Of a DNA stretch of 44,416 nt, positions 1 through 8,112 are shown piece after piece. Numbering within the stretch: position 1 is the first letter of the stretch; every line of letters begins with the position of its first letter. Source of the DNA: Bacillota bacterium (GTDB lineage Bacteria > Bacillota > Clostridia > Peptostreptococcales > Anaerovoracaceae); the NCBI GenBank assembly GCA_028724585.1, contig JAQYCQ010000047.1, positions 1 through 44,416 of the forward strand. Direction: 5' to 3'. A model generated the notes under the pieces. It had not been told where the DNA came from and searched no databases. It saw only the letters and a program-made list of their open reading frames with translations. The translations under genes were made by a program, and so were the position numbers.

Positions 1-119
1 ATTACTTTGTATATTTGAGAATTGTACTTGGTTCCCTCACAATAGATCTTGACAATATATTGTGATGAGAGATCTGTACATTTACAAAATCTCTGTACTA
101 TGAAGTTTTCAAAGATCAT
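1..119 (-). CDS. Possible partial ORF running off the left edge
   Basis: Reading leftward from an ATG at 119 the frame stays open to the window edge (39 codons), beginning MIFENFIVQRF. It lies just downstream of a very good leftward promoter (146-174), which favours a real gene, but no Shine-Dalgarno sequence precedes the ATG and I recognise no family in the visible residues. It could equally be the untranslated leader of a gene beyond the edge. No function is proposed. Confidence 0.25.
   Translation of the reverse strand, partial: MIFENFIVQRFCKCTDLSSQYIVKIYCEGTKYNSQIYKV
37..65. repeat. Inverted repeat TCACAATA...TATTGTGA
   Basis: TCACAATA at 37-44 is the reverse complement of TATTGTGA at 58-65. 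Inside the right half sits a perfect 12-bp palindrome, ACAATATATTGT, at 52-63. The site is in the leader (or early coding part) downstream of the leftward promoter at 146-174. It could be an operator or an RNA hairpin; nothing in the sequence decides between these. Confidence 0.35.
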
Positions 120-138
120 CGCTGTCTCTGTGTGACAG

Positions 139-174
139 CTCGTTTATATTATCATCGGATTCAGGAGATGTCAA
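139..174 (-). promoter_or_regulatory. Leftward sigma-A promoter TTGACA-17-TAATAT
   Basis: On the minus strand a perfect -35 TTGACA (169-174) is followed after 17 bp by -10 TAATAT (146-151), placing the transcript start near 139. A small hairpin (GCTGTC/GACAGC, 121-126 with 134-139) lies at the predicted 5' end. The promoter points out of the window to the left. Confidence 0.65.
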
Positions 175-215
175 CAACATTTTTAAATCTTTTTTAAAAG
201 TTTTTAAAGAAGCTG

Positions 216-296
216 TTAATCATCATCTTCCTGATCCCAGTCATACCAACGCTCCGCGAGCTCTTTGGCTTCCGGGATTTCCGTGACAACGTTCAT
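216..296 (-). CDS. Possible 26-residue mini-ORF, unknown function
   Basis: A short minus-strand frame runs from ATG at 296 to TAA at 216. It begins MNVVTEIPEAKEL and ends with an aromatic/acidic tail WYDWDQEDDD. The codons are GC-rich and look like neighbouring genes, whereas the flanks are very AT-rich, which is the main argument for it. Against it: no ribosome binding site, and a promoter-like TATAAT (298-303) abuts the ATG so that the predicted transcript would begin inside the ORF. An in-frame GTG lies six codons upstream. It could be a small protein, a decayed gene remnant or chance. No family is recognised. Confidence 0.25.
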   Translation of the reverse strand: MNVVTEIPEAKELAERWYDWDQEDDD

Positions 297-297
297 T

Positions 298-325
298 ATT
301 ATACAGCTTTTCACGAGGATTGCAA
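298..325 (-). promoter_or_regulatory. Leftward promoter-like TTGCAA-16-TATAAT
   Basis: Minus-strand -35 TTGCAA (320-325) and consensus -10 TATAAT (298-303) are separated by 16 bp. Predicted transcription would start near 291 and run left through the mini-ORF toward the second promoter at 146-174. Confidence 0.4.
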
Positions 326-479
326 ATGGTTTTTTGAAAAAGTTCTAAAATTTTCTTTAAATACCCCTTTACACTCCCTGATATACAACTTAAGGTATCT
401 GAACATTTACCCGGCGCCGATGCCGCGGCGCCAGTCGCGGCTGTCAGCGGAGCTGTCGAAAGAAACGTCCTGATACATA
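326..479. other. Gene-free stretch with no ORF seen
   Basis: The first part (326-405) is AT-rich with no recognisable element. From about 410 it turns abruptly GC-rich: GGCGCC occurs twice (412-417 and 428-433), followed by the dispersed repeat core at 443-458. No coding frame or RNA gene is visible between the promoter-like site at 298-325 and the terminator at 480-516. Confidence 0.5.
443..458 (-). repeat. Dispersed intergenic repeat core, type A copy 1
   Basis: GTCAGCGGAGCTGTCG on the plus strand is the reverse complement of the 16-mer at 23260-23275 and 43699-43714. As in those copies, a GC-rich palindromic tract adjoins it (here 410-440). Confidence 0.6.
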
Positions 480-516
480 AAAGGCGCGCCGGGCTGAATG
501 ATAGCGGCGCGCCTTT
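480..516 (-). terminator. Terminator hairpin downstream of nifJ
   Basis: AAAGGCGCGCC (480-490) pairs perfectly with GGCGCGCCTTT (506-516) around a 15-nt loop; each arm contains the 8-bp palindrome GGCGCGCC. It lies 100 bases past the nifJ stop codon on the side where nifJ transcripts end. The T-tract is short, so termination strength is uncertain. Confidence 0.6.
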
Positions 517-615
517 CGAAGAAAACTTTGTTTCCTCAATATTTATTTTTGTTCGACTATATTTCGCCTGTTAATGGCTTTTAAGAGCTGCACGGCTACA
601 TATGGACTCTCTGTC

Positions 616-3600
616 CTAGAATATAGATTCAGGTGACTCTGCCAGCCTCTTATATGTCGTGTAGCGCTGTTTAGCGTCTTCCTCGGACTTGGCGAAGAGC
701 TGATCGACTTCATCAGGGAATGATGTAGTCAGCTGAGCGTATCTTACTTCGCTCATGAGGAAGTCCCTGAAGCTTTCTGTAGGCTCCTTGGAATCGAGGA
801 TGAACGGATTCTTTCCTTCTTTCTTGAGGTCCGGATTGAACCTGTAGAGATGCCAGTAGCCGGCAGCTACAGCGTCCTTCATCTGTTCCTGAGACTTGCT
901 CATGCCCTTCTTGATGCCGTGGTTGATGCAAGGCGAGTAAGCGATGATAAGGGAAGGTCCGTCGTAGGCTTCCGCTTCCTTGATCGCCTTGAGTACCTGG
1001 TTCCTGTCAGCACCCATAGCTACCTGAGCTACATATACGTAGCCGTAAGCCATGGCCATGAGGCCCAGATCCTTCTTCTTTGTCTTCTTGCCGGAAGCCG
1101 CGAACATAGCGATAGCCGCTGCCGGAGTGGCCTTTGATGACTGGCCGCCTGTGTTGGAGTAAACTTCTGTATCGAATACGACTACGTTTACGTTTTCGCC
1201 GGACGCGAGTACGTGGTCGAGTCCGCCGTAACCGATATCGTATGCCCAGCCGTCGCCGCCGAAGATCCACATGCTGCGCTTAGCTATGAAGTCTCTGCGG
1301 TCGAGTATGTCATTCACGAGACCCGCAGCTTCGCCTGAAACCGCTGCGCTTTCGAGAGCGTTGATGTATTTCTGTGAAGCCTTGTAATTTGCTTCGCGGT
1401 TGTTGAATGTATCAAGATATTCGCCTGCTGCCTCCTTGAGATCCGCCGGGATGTCGAGAGCCGCCAGCTGTTCTGTGTCGCCCTTTACCTTGTCGCGGAG
1501 CTGTCTGTTGGCTGACGCTATGCCCAGGCCAAATTCCGCGTTGTCCTCGAACAGGGAGTTGCCCCATGCAGGGCCCTTGCCTGTTACGTCATGAGTATAA
1601 GGCGCTGAAGGATATGATGCTCCCCAGATGGACGAGCATCCTGTAGCGTTGGCTATGATCATATCGTTGCCGAAGAGCTGAGCTACCAGCTTAGCGTAAG
1701 GAGTTTCGCCGCAGCCCGCGCATGCTCCCGAGAATTCGAAGTAAGGGCATCCGAACTGGCTGTTCTTTACGCTGTCAGCAGGGATAACGCGTTCTTCCGC
1801 GGTCTTCTTGGCAGCATACTTCCAGTTTTCGATCTGGTCTTCAGAATCAGCGATAGGCTTGAGTACCAGAGACTTAGGGTTAGCCGGGCATACATCCGCG
1901 CATACTCCGCAGCCCAGGCAGTCGAGCGGTGAAACCTGGATCCTGAATTCGTACTTGCCCTTGAGTTTAGCGCCCTTGGCAGGAACAGTTTCAAATCCGG
2001 CAGGCTTCTTGTCGAGCTCGTCATCGGCAACAAGTACAGGTCTGATAGCCGCGTGAGGGCAGACAAACGCACACTGGTTGCACTGGATACATTTCTCAGG
2101 ATTCCATCTAGGAACATTGGTAGCTACGCCGCGTTTTTCGTAAGCTGCTGTCCCCGAAGGCAGGATGCCGTTGATGTCTTCTGTAAATACGCTGACCGGC
2201 AAATTGTTTCCTTCCTGTTTCGAGATCGGCCTGAGCACGTTCTTGATGAAGTCAGGAACATCCTCTTCTTCCTTTACAGGCTCGTCAGGAGCGTCAGCCC
2301 AGGATGCAGGTATCTCAATCTTCTTGAATGCCGTGGCTCCTCTTTCAACTGCTTCGTTATTCATAGCGACGATATTTTCGCCCATGAATCCGTAGTTGTC
2401 GATAACGGCTTCCTTCAGGTATTTGATAGAATCGTCGAGAGGAATTACCTTAGACAGTGCGAAGAAGGCAGACTGCATGATCATGTTGATCCTGTTTCCA
2501 AGGCCTATCTCCTCGCCGATCTTTACCGCGTTTATCGTATAGAATCTGACATTCTTTCTTGCGAGCTCCCTTCTCATCCTGGCAGGCAGGCGTTTATTGA
2601 GCTCTTCCTCGTCCCAGATGCAGTTGAGCAGGAATATTCCGCCCGGCTTGAGGTCCTTAAGCATGTCGTATGTATTTACATACGCAGGATTGTGGCATGC
2701 CACGAAGTCAGCAGTGTGAATGAAATATGTCGATTTTATAGGGTTCTTTCCGAACCTCAGGTGCGAGATAGTTATGCCGCCTGATTTCTTTGAATCGTAT
2801 TCAAAATAACCCTGAGCGTACTTATCAGTATTGTCGCCGATGATCTTGATGGCGCTCTTGTTAGCTCCTACAGTACCGTCTGAACCGAGTCCCCAGAACT
2901 TACACTGGATAGTTCCCTCTGTATCTGTAACGAAATCAGGAACCGGAGTGAGCGACTTGAATGTAACGTCATCGATGATGCCGATCGTGAAGTCTTTGAT
3001 CTGTGAATCTGAAGCGAGGTTCTTATATACCGCCGCGATCTGATCAGGAGTAGTATCCTTGGAAGCCAGTCCGTATCTTCCTCCGATGACTTCCGGAGCG
3101 TTTTCTGTTCCATAGAGAACACTCTTTACATCGAGGAGAAGAGGTTCGCCTGATGCTCCAGGTTCCTTTGTCCTGTCTAATACAGCGACTCTCTTACATG
3201 ATTTAGGGAGCACGCTGAGGAAATGCTTAGCTGAGAAAGGCCTGTAGAGTCTTACCTTGATAGCTCCGACCTTTTTGCCCTCTGCTGTGAGCTTGTCGAT
3301 AGCTTCTTCAATAGTCTCATTTACGGAACCCATGGCTACGATCACATATTCCGCGTCAGGAGCGCCGATATAATCGAAAGGCTTGTAGTGTCTGCCTGTG
3401 ACCTTGCCGATCTCGTCCATATAGTGCTCTACGATATCAGGGATAGCTTCGTAATGCTTGTTCTGAGCCTCTCTGCCCTGGAAGTAGATATCAGGGTTCT
3501 CGGCAGATCCGATCTCCTTAGGATGATCCGGGCTCAGAGCCTTTGCTCTGAACTTGGCGAGCGCTTCTCTGTCGAGCAGTCTGTCAAATACGTCGTAATC

Positions 3601-4161
3601 TATAGTCTCGATCTTCTGGATCTCATGTGATGTACGGAATCCGTCGAAGAAGTGCACGAAAGGAGCAGATGCCTTGATCGCAGAAAGATGAGCGACACCC
3701 GCGAGGTCCATGACGTCCTGTACGGAAGCTGACGCCAGCATAGCGAAACCAGTCTGGCGGGTAGCCATTACATCGGACTGGTCGCCGAAGATGCTCAGCG
3801 TATGGGTCGAGATCGCTCTTGCCGATACGTGGAATACGCCAGGCAGACACTCTGCCGCTATCTTATACATATTCGGGATCATAAGGAGAAGTCCCTGGGA
3901 AGCTGTATAGGTAGTAGTAAGCGCGCCTGCGGCGAGCGAACCGTGTACTGCTCCGGATGCTCCGCCTTCGGACTGCATTTCAACTACTTTTACTTCCTGG
4001 CCGAAAAGATTCTTCTTACCCTTCGCGGCCCAGTCATCGGTCAGCTCAGCCATTACAGAAGAAGGAGTGATCGGATAGATCGCTGCCACTTCAGTGAAGG
4101 CATATGACACATATGCTGCGGCGGTATTACCGTCCATGGTCTTCATCTTTTTTTCAGACAT
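616..4161 (-). CDS. nifJ: Pyruvate:ferredoxin (flavodoxin) oxidoreductase
   Basis: Oxidises pyruvate with CoA to acetyl-CoA and CO2, reducing ferredoxin; the central step of clostridial sugar and amino-acid fermentation, cytoplasmic. The 1181-residue single-chain form has the full domain order: N-terminal thiamine-domain I with YPITPSS, gamma/CoA domains, two [4Fe-4S] ferredoxin motifs near residues 684-700 (CIQCNQCAFVCP) and 749-760 (CLGCGVCADVC), a further cluster/TPP segment from ~813 (ACAGCGETP), and the Mg-TPP motif GDGWAYDIGYGGLD near 972. Length is as expected. I start at ATG 4161 (MSEKKMK) because AAAGGAG lies six bases upstream; an in-frame ATG at 4185 lacks this. It is monocistronic, with two candidate promoters and a leader hairpin upstream and a terminator at 480-516. 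Confidence 0.97.
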   Translation of the reverse strand: MSEKKMKTMDGNTAAAYVSYAFTEVAAIYPITPSSVMAELTDDWAAKGKKNLFGQEVKVVEMQSEGGASGAVHGSLAAGALTTTYTASQGLLLMIPNMYKIAAECLPGVFHVSARAISTHTLSIFGDQSDVMATRQTGFAMLASASVQDVMDLAGVAHLSAIKASAPFVHFFDGFRTSHEIQKIETIDYDVFDRLLDREALAKFRAKALSPDHPKEIGSAENPDIYFQGREAQNKHYEAIPDIVEHYMDEIGKVTGRHYKPFDYIGAPDAEYVIVAMGSVNETIEEAIDKLTAEGKKVGAIKVRLYRPFSAKHFLSVLPKSCKRVAVLDRTKEPGASGEPLLLDVKSVLYGTENAPEVIGGRYGLASKDTTPDQIAAVYKNLASDSQIKDFTIGIIDDVTFKSLTPVPDFVTDTEGTIQCKFWGLGSDGTVGANKSAIKIIGDNTDKYAQGYFEYDSKKSGGITISHLRFGKNPIKSTYFIHTADFVACHNPAYVNTYDMLKDLKPGGIFLLNCIWDEEELNKRLPARMRRELARKNVRFYTINAVKIGEEIGLGNRINMIMQSAFFALSKVIPLDDSIKYLKEAVIDNYGFMGENIVAMNNEAVERGATAFKKIEIPASWADAPDEPVKEEEDVPDFIKNVLRPISKQEGNNLPVSVFTEDINGILPSGTAAYEKRGVATNVPRWNPEKCIQCNQCAFVCPHAAIRPVLVADDELDKKPAGFETVPAKGAKLKGKYEFRIQVSPLDCLGCGVCADVCPANPKSLVLKPIADSEDQIENWKYAAKKTAEERVIPADSVKNSQFGCPYFEFSGACAGCGETPYAKLVAQLFGNDMIIANATGCSSIWGASYPSAPYTHDVTGKGPAWGNSLFEDNAEFGLGIASANRQLRDKVKGDTEQLAALDIPADLKEAAGEYLDTFNNREANYKASQKYINALESAAVSGEAAGLVNDILDRRDFIAKRSMWIFGGDGWAYDIGYGGLDHVLASGENVNVVVFDTEVYSNTGGQSSKATPAAAIAMFAASGKKTKKKDLGLMAMAYGYVYVAQVAMGADRNQVLKAIKEAEAYDGPSLIIAYSPCINHGIKKGMSKSQEQMKDAVAAGYWHLYRFNPDLKKEGKNPFILDSKEPTESFRDFLMSEVRYAQLTTSFPDEVDQLFAKSEEDAKQRYTTYKRLAESPESIF

Positions 4162-4189
4162 CGTAAACTCCTTTGAATGAATCATCTAT

Positions 4190-4226
4190 AGAAACCTTAT
4201 TACACGATATGGGACTATACTTGCAA
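4190..4226 (-). promoter_or_regulatory. nifJ proximal promoter P2, TTGCAA-18-TAATAA
   Basis: Minus-strand -35 TTGCAA (4221-4226) and -10 TAATAA (4197-4202) are 18 bp apart, giving a start near 4190 and a ~29-nt leader. It would fire downstream of the leader hairpin at 4225-4251 and so escape any termination there. Confidence 0.4.
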
Positions 4227-4251
4227 AAACACGAGCGCCGAAACGCCCGTG
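4225..4251 (-). terminator. Hairpin plus T-tract in the nifJ leader
   Basis: On the minus strand CACGGGCG pairs with CGCTCGTG (8 bp, one G-U) around a 6-nt loop and is followed directly by five T (4225-4229). It is downstream of promoter P1 and upstream of nifJ. It could end the preceding U32 gene's transcript, attenuate P1 transcription, or both. Confidence 0.6.
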
Positions 4252-4295
4252 ATAAAAAGCCAGCAAATAAACTGTTTTAGCCCTATTAGTAGTAT

Positions 4296-4331
4296 GTTTT
4301 ATATCATAGTTTAATACTGTGAAGTAGTCAA
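4296..4331 (-). promoter_or_regulatory. nifJ distal promoter P1, TTGACT-17-TATGAT
   Basis: Minus-strand -35 TTGACT (4326-4331) and -10 TATGAT (4303-4308) have the ideal 17-bp spacing. A start near 4296 gives a leader of about 135 nt that must pass the hairpin at 4225-4251 before the nifJ ribosome binding site. Confidence 0.65.
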
Positions 4332-4374
4332 ACATGTACGTGCATGTATACAATATTTTTGAATTGTAAAGTAC

Positions 4375-6900
4375 TCAGACGATTTTTTCTAATAGTTTCA
4401 TGATATCTTCCGCGTTTTCATCGAATACGCATATCCTCAGGACGCGCGCTCCGCGCGCAGTAAGACCTCCGGCCTCATCTATCCTGTCGACCGGACGCGA
4501 TGAATATAAGACAGCTCCGCAGATCCTGTCGTCAGCCGTGAGCGGGAAAACAGCCCCGGCCCGGTCGCGCAGCGACCATGACCCCTCTCTGCAATAATGA
4601 TACCTGTGTCTGAAGCTGCAGCACCTTCCATTGCTTTCTTTCATTCTCCACGGATCATAATAGCGGCTGCCTATAGGGCAATGCTCGGTGTACATCATCG
4701 GTATCCTGCCATACACCGTTACAGAGCAGGTACCTGTCATGTCAAAACGCATTGAATCCCTGGCGCCAGGCTCTTCCGCCGCGCTTACAGACAGAGCGCC
4801 CCTCTTTCTCCAGTACTCCGCGGAAACAGAGTTTAGCACATTCATATTGAGATCCATGGTAAACGGTACTCCGGCTTTATCTGCCCGGTAGACATGGGAA
4901 GGGTTCTGTGCCTTTACTGCCCTGATGACGCCCTCGTCATGCAGCTGCCTGAGACCAGTCAGCAGGACATCTATCTCAAAATCGGACAGAGCGTGTGTCA
5001 CTGCCGGAATTATAGCCTCGACCGCCTCCGCGGACGCGGCTTTCTCTATCACGCGCCTGTCGGAATACTCGCCTGTGAGCAGGGAGCTCGGCAGAGCAAA
5101 CGACAGTCTGCCGCGCTTTTCCTCAGGCAGGCCTGCGGCCGCGTCCAGAGTCTCAATGATACGTTCAGCAGCACCCGGAGCATCGTAAAAATACAGTTCT
5201 ATCTCCGGAGCATCCAGGTTCCCGGCATCGTGCTCCCAGTTCCTCGGTCCGGCAGCTGTCCGCGAGCGCGGCTTCTCCAGCTCAGCTCTGTATTCCTCTG
5301 CCAGGCGTCCGCATTCGGCCATGACTGCGCTCCCGTCAGCAGGACGCAGCGAAGCCACGCGTTTTTCCGTAAGCTTCTCTAGCGCCGATCTCCTGAGCGC
5401 GTTTATCATAGCGGCGGGAACGAAAGGATCCCCGCTCAGCTCCACCTCCGCGGACTCACATTTGTAAGGAGTTCCGCCGGTCCTGGCGAGTTTTTTCCTA
5501 AGCATGTCGGCGCTCGGCGCGTGCTCCCTCGCGGGTGTGAGTGCTTCGCTGCTTTCCGCCGCGCTCTCCACACCGTTCGCGGCGGCTGTCAGCGTGAGCT
5601 GACGTCCGGTTTCGCCTTTTAATTCGAACTTAACAGGAATGAGACGGCTGTGCTCTTCCGCCAGGGCCTGCGCTTCGCGCATAAGCTCCTTGTCAGTTAT
5701 CTTATAAACGTACGATCCGTCGGACGGTATGCCTCCGCTGACCCTGAGATCCCCTGCTTCCACTACCATTCCTTCCGAAGCGTTTTTTACCAGGCGGCCG
5801 TTCCTGAGGTCGCGGATATACGAAACGACATTTCCCGCTGATCTTATGCCGTCCCTGATCTCGATGCCGTCCCCGTTGGCAAGGTTGTCCTCCAGCTCTA
5901 TCACAGCATGGCGTTTATCCTTGTCATAGCTCTTCATGCGCCCGATCCTGATGCCCTGATTCTTCGGCGAGCTTCCTGACATGAGTTCCCTGCTGCTGTT
6001 TCCCTTAAAATATGTATCGGTAAAGCTGCCTCTGCTGTAGATCTGCCTGAGACGGAGCATGTCTATATCATACTGCTCCGCGGGGATCTTATCCCCGTAA
6101 GCGACAGCGTCCAGATATCTGCGGTATGTCTCTGTGACTATCGCAGTGTATTCGGCGGACTTCATGCGGCCCTCGATCTTTATGGAATCGACGCCGGCCT
6201 CCGCTATCTCTTCCAGATGGCTGAGCAGGCTCATGTCCTTTGGGCTCAGCTGGTAGCCCTGTTCTGTTACCGGAATGCCGTCCTTCTGAAGTGTATAGAG
6301 CATGCGGCAGGGCTGAGCGCATTTGCCTCTGTTGCCGCTCCTGCCGCCGATGAAACCGCTCATGCGGCACTGACCTGAAAAACAGATGCAGATAGCTCCG
6401 TGCGCGAAGATCTCTATCTCCATATCGCCTTTTTCTATGCAGATCTTCCTGATCTCAGGCAGTGAGAGTTCCCTGGCCAGAACGACCCTGGACGCCCCTA
6501 TACGCTCCGCCTCCCTGACTCCGTCCGCGCTGTAGATCGTCGACTGGGTGCTTATATGTACCGGCAGCTTCGGTATATAACGGTTGATGAGCGATGCCAG
6601 CCCCGCGTCCTGGACTATGACCGCGTCTGCTCCGTAGCTGTACAGCTTCGCGGCAAATTCCAGCGCTTCGCCCACTTCTTCGTCGTAGAGAAGTATGTTG
6701 AGCGCGGCGTGTACATCGACTCCGTAAGTGTGCGCGTAGTCTATCGCCCTTTTTAGTTCCTCGTCGTCAAAATTGGAAGCTCCAGCCCTGGCGTTGAAGG
6801 CGGCTCCTCCTAAATAGACAGCGTCCGCGCCCGCGGCAACGGCTGCCTTAAGCTGGGCGGCTCCTCCTGCCGGAACCAGCAGCTCAGGTATCTTTACCAT
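4375..6900 (-). CDS. Peptidase U32 family protein, long RlhA/YdcP-type
   Basis: A member of the U32 family, historically called collagenases; well-studied members (RlhA, TrhP, UbiU/V) are prephenate-dependent or oxygen-independent RNA/quinone hydroxylases with a [4Fe-4S] cluster. The N-terminal TIM-barrel begins ELLVPAGGAAQLKAAVAAGADAVY, the U32 signature EIFAHGAICICFSGQC lies near residues 163-178, followed by KCAQPC, giving the clustered cysteines expected as ligands. At 841 residues it has the C-terminal DUF3656-type extension of RlhA, which acts on 23S rRNA C2501 in E. coli; the substrate here is inferred only. ATG 6900 has an AAGGAG six bases upstream. Oddities: the start follows immediately after a terminator hairpin (6914-6947), and codons near 4443-4458 contain an exact copy of a 16-mer otherwise found in intergenic palindromes. 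Confidence 0.85.
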   Translation of the reverse strand: MVKIPELLVPAGGAAQLKAAVAAGADAVYLGGAAFNARAGASNFDDEELKRAIDYAHTYGVDVHAALNILLYDEEVGEALEFAAKLYSYGADAVIVQDAGLASLINRYIPKLPVHISTQSTIYSADGVREAERIGASRVVLARELSLPEIRKICIEKGDMEIEIFAHGAICICFSGQCRMSGFIGGRSGNRGKCAQPCRMLYTLQKDGIPVTEQGYQLSPKDMSLLSHLEEIAEAGVDSIKIEGRMKSAEYTAIVTETYRRYLDAVAYGDKIPAEQYDIDMLRLRQIYSRGSFTDTYFKGNSSRELMSGSSPKNQGIRIGRMKSYDKDKRHAVIELEDNLANGDGIEIRDGIRSAGNVVSYIRDLRNGRLVKNASEGMVVEAGDLRVSGGIPSDGSYVYKITDKELMREAQALAEEHSRLIPVKFELKGETGRQLTLTAAANGVESAAESSEALTPAREHAPSADMLRKKLARTGGTPYKCESAEVELSGDPFVPAAMINALRRSALEKLTEKRVASLRPADGSAVMAECGRLAEEYRAELEKPRSRTAAGPRNWEHDAGNLDAPEIELYFYDAPGAAERIIETLDAAAGLPEEKRGRLSFALPSSLLTGEYSDRRVIEKAASAEAVEAIIPAVTHALSDFEIDVLLTGLRQLHDEGVIRAVKAQNPSHVYRADKAGVPFTMDLNMNVLNSVSAEYWRKRGALSVSAAEEPGARDSMRFDMTGTCSVTVYGRIPMMYTEHCPIGSRYYDPWRMKESNGRCCSFRHRYHYCREGSWSLRDRAGAVFPLTADDRICGAVLYSSRPVDRIDEAGGLTARGARVLRICVFDENAEDIMKLLEKIV
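4443..4458. repeat. Intragenic copy of the CGCGCGCTCCGCGCGC palindrome
   Basis: This 16-mer is identical to the intergenic one at 11929-11944. It lies in the 3' part of the U32 gene and encodes residues around LTARGARV without breaking the frame. As in the intergenic copy, a CTCCGG-type GC tract follows about 8 bases later. Confidence 0.55.
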
Positions 6901-6913
6901 AAAAAACTCCTTA

Positions 6914-6947
6914 TAAAAAAATCAGGGACACAAAAAGCGCCCCTGAT
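6914..6947 (-). terminator. Terminator after the ornithine carbamoyltransferase gene
   Basis: On the minus strand ATCAGGG (pairing 6941-6947 with 6921-6927, 7 bp) is followed by a T-rich run (6914-6920). The tract ends only a few bases before the ribosome binding site of the U32 gene, so this hairpin also occupies that gene's leader. Confidence 0.7.
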
Positions 6948-7017
6948 CGTATCTGCGTTCTCTTGTATCCGCCGGCCTCGAAGAGCAGGGACACGCGGAT
7001 AATACGCTGAGACCGGA

Positions 7018-8025
7018 TCAGTCTCTGTCCGGATCGTCAGCCATAGTAGCGACTACGACAGCTTTGATGCTGTGCATACGGTTCTCTGCCTCGTCGAATA
7101 CTACGGAATTAGGGCTTCTGAACACCTCGTCCGTCACTTCGCGGATATCATAGCCCTTTTCCTTCCATTTGGAAGCCATCTGTGTTTCAAAATCGTGGAA
7201 AGCAGGCAGGCAGTGCATGAAGAGCACATTAGGGTTGCCTGTAGCTTCCAGCAGTTCCTCTGTTACCTTAAATGGAGTGAGGAGCTTTACCCTTTCAGGT
7301 GTCTTGTCTTCTTCACCCATGGAAGCCCATACGTCAGTGTAGATAACGTCAGCTCCGCTGACAGCCGAGATATCCGAGGAAACCTCTATCTTCGCGCCTG
7401 TGAGCTCAGCGGCCTTTCTTGCTCTGGCGAGCACTTCTTCGTCAACCTTGAGCTCGTCCGGACCAAATGCCACGAAATCTATACCCATCTTAGCGCAGCC
7501 GTACATCCATGCGTAAGACATGTTGTTCCTGATATCTCCGCAGAACACTACCTTGCACTCGTTGAGCGGCTTGTCGATATGCTCCTCCATAGTGAGCATG
7601 TCAGCGAGGATCTGTGTAGGGTGGTCTACGTCTGTGAGGCCGTTCCAAACAGGAACACCGCTGTACTTAGCGAGATCCTCTACGAGAGACTGCTCGAAGC
7701 CCCTGTACTCTATCCCGTCGTAGAATCTTCCCAGCACCTTGGCAGAGTCTTCTACAGACTCCTTCTTGCCGAACTGCGAGCTGTTCTTGTCGAGATATGT
7801 GACGCCGGCGCCTTCATCCATAGCGGCTACTTCAAATGAGCAGCGAGTACGCGTAGATGTCTTGTCGAACAGCAGAACGATGTTCTTGCCCGCAAGCAGG
7901 TCGCCCTTCCTGCCCGATTTTTTCTTTGCCTTGAGCTTATGCGCCAGGTCGAGCATATACCTGATTTCTTCTGTAGAGAAATCCATCAGTGTGAGAAAAC
8001 TTCTTCCTCTGAGATCAACTGCCAT
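7018..8025 (-). CDS. arcB: Ornithine carbamoyltransferase, catabolic (ArcB-like)
   Basis: Interconverts ornithine plus carbamoyl phosphate with citrulline; cytoplasmic. The 335-residue protein has the carbamoyl-phosphate motif STRTR (near residue 57), HPTQ (near 136-139), and the ornithine-site loop HCLP near 272. The segment YDGIEYRGF is typical of catabolic ArcB enzymes of the arginine deiminase pathway rather than anabolic ArgF, but the two are hard to separate by eye. ATG 8025 is preceded by CAGGAGGA. Arginine deiminase and carbamate kinase, its usual partners, are not in the window; its neighbours are a DUF1836 regulator upstream (gap 87 bases) and a terminator downstream at 6914-6947. 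Confidence 0.9.
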   Translation of the reverse strand: MAVDLRGRSFLTLMDFSTEEIRYMLDLAHKLKAKKKSGRKGDLLAGKNIVLLFDKTSTRTRCSFEVAAMDEGAGVTYLDKNSSQFGKKESVEDSAKVLGRFYDGIEYRGFEQSLVEDLAKYSGVPVWNGLTDVDHPTQILADMLTMEEHIDKPLNECKVVFCGDIRNNMSYAWMYGCAKMGIDFVAFGPDELKVDEEVLARARKAAELTGAKIEVSSDISAVSGADVIYTDVWASMGEEDKTPERVKLLTPFKVTEELLEATGNPNVLFMHCLPAFHDFETQMASKWKEKGYDIREVTDEVFRSPNSVVFDEAENRMHSIKAVVVATMADDPDRD

Positions 8026-8112
8026 GATTATTTATCCTCCTGTAACTGATCAATATTTTCTTTTAACGGATCCTGAGCCTCTGCCTGTATCGGCTAGGTC
8101 CCCAGTCTCCGG

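Noticed and set aside
2053-2784. 243-codon plus-strand frame antisense to nifJ
   Set aside because: Inside the nifJ coding region including its iron-sulfur segment; no start signal or recognisable domain.
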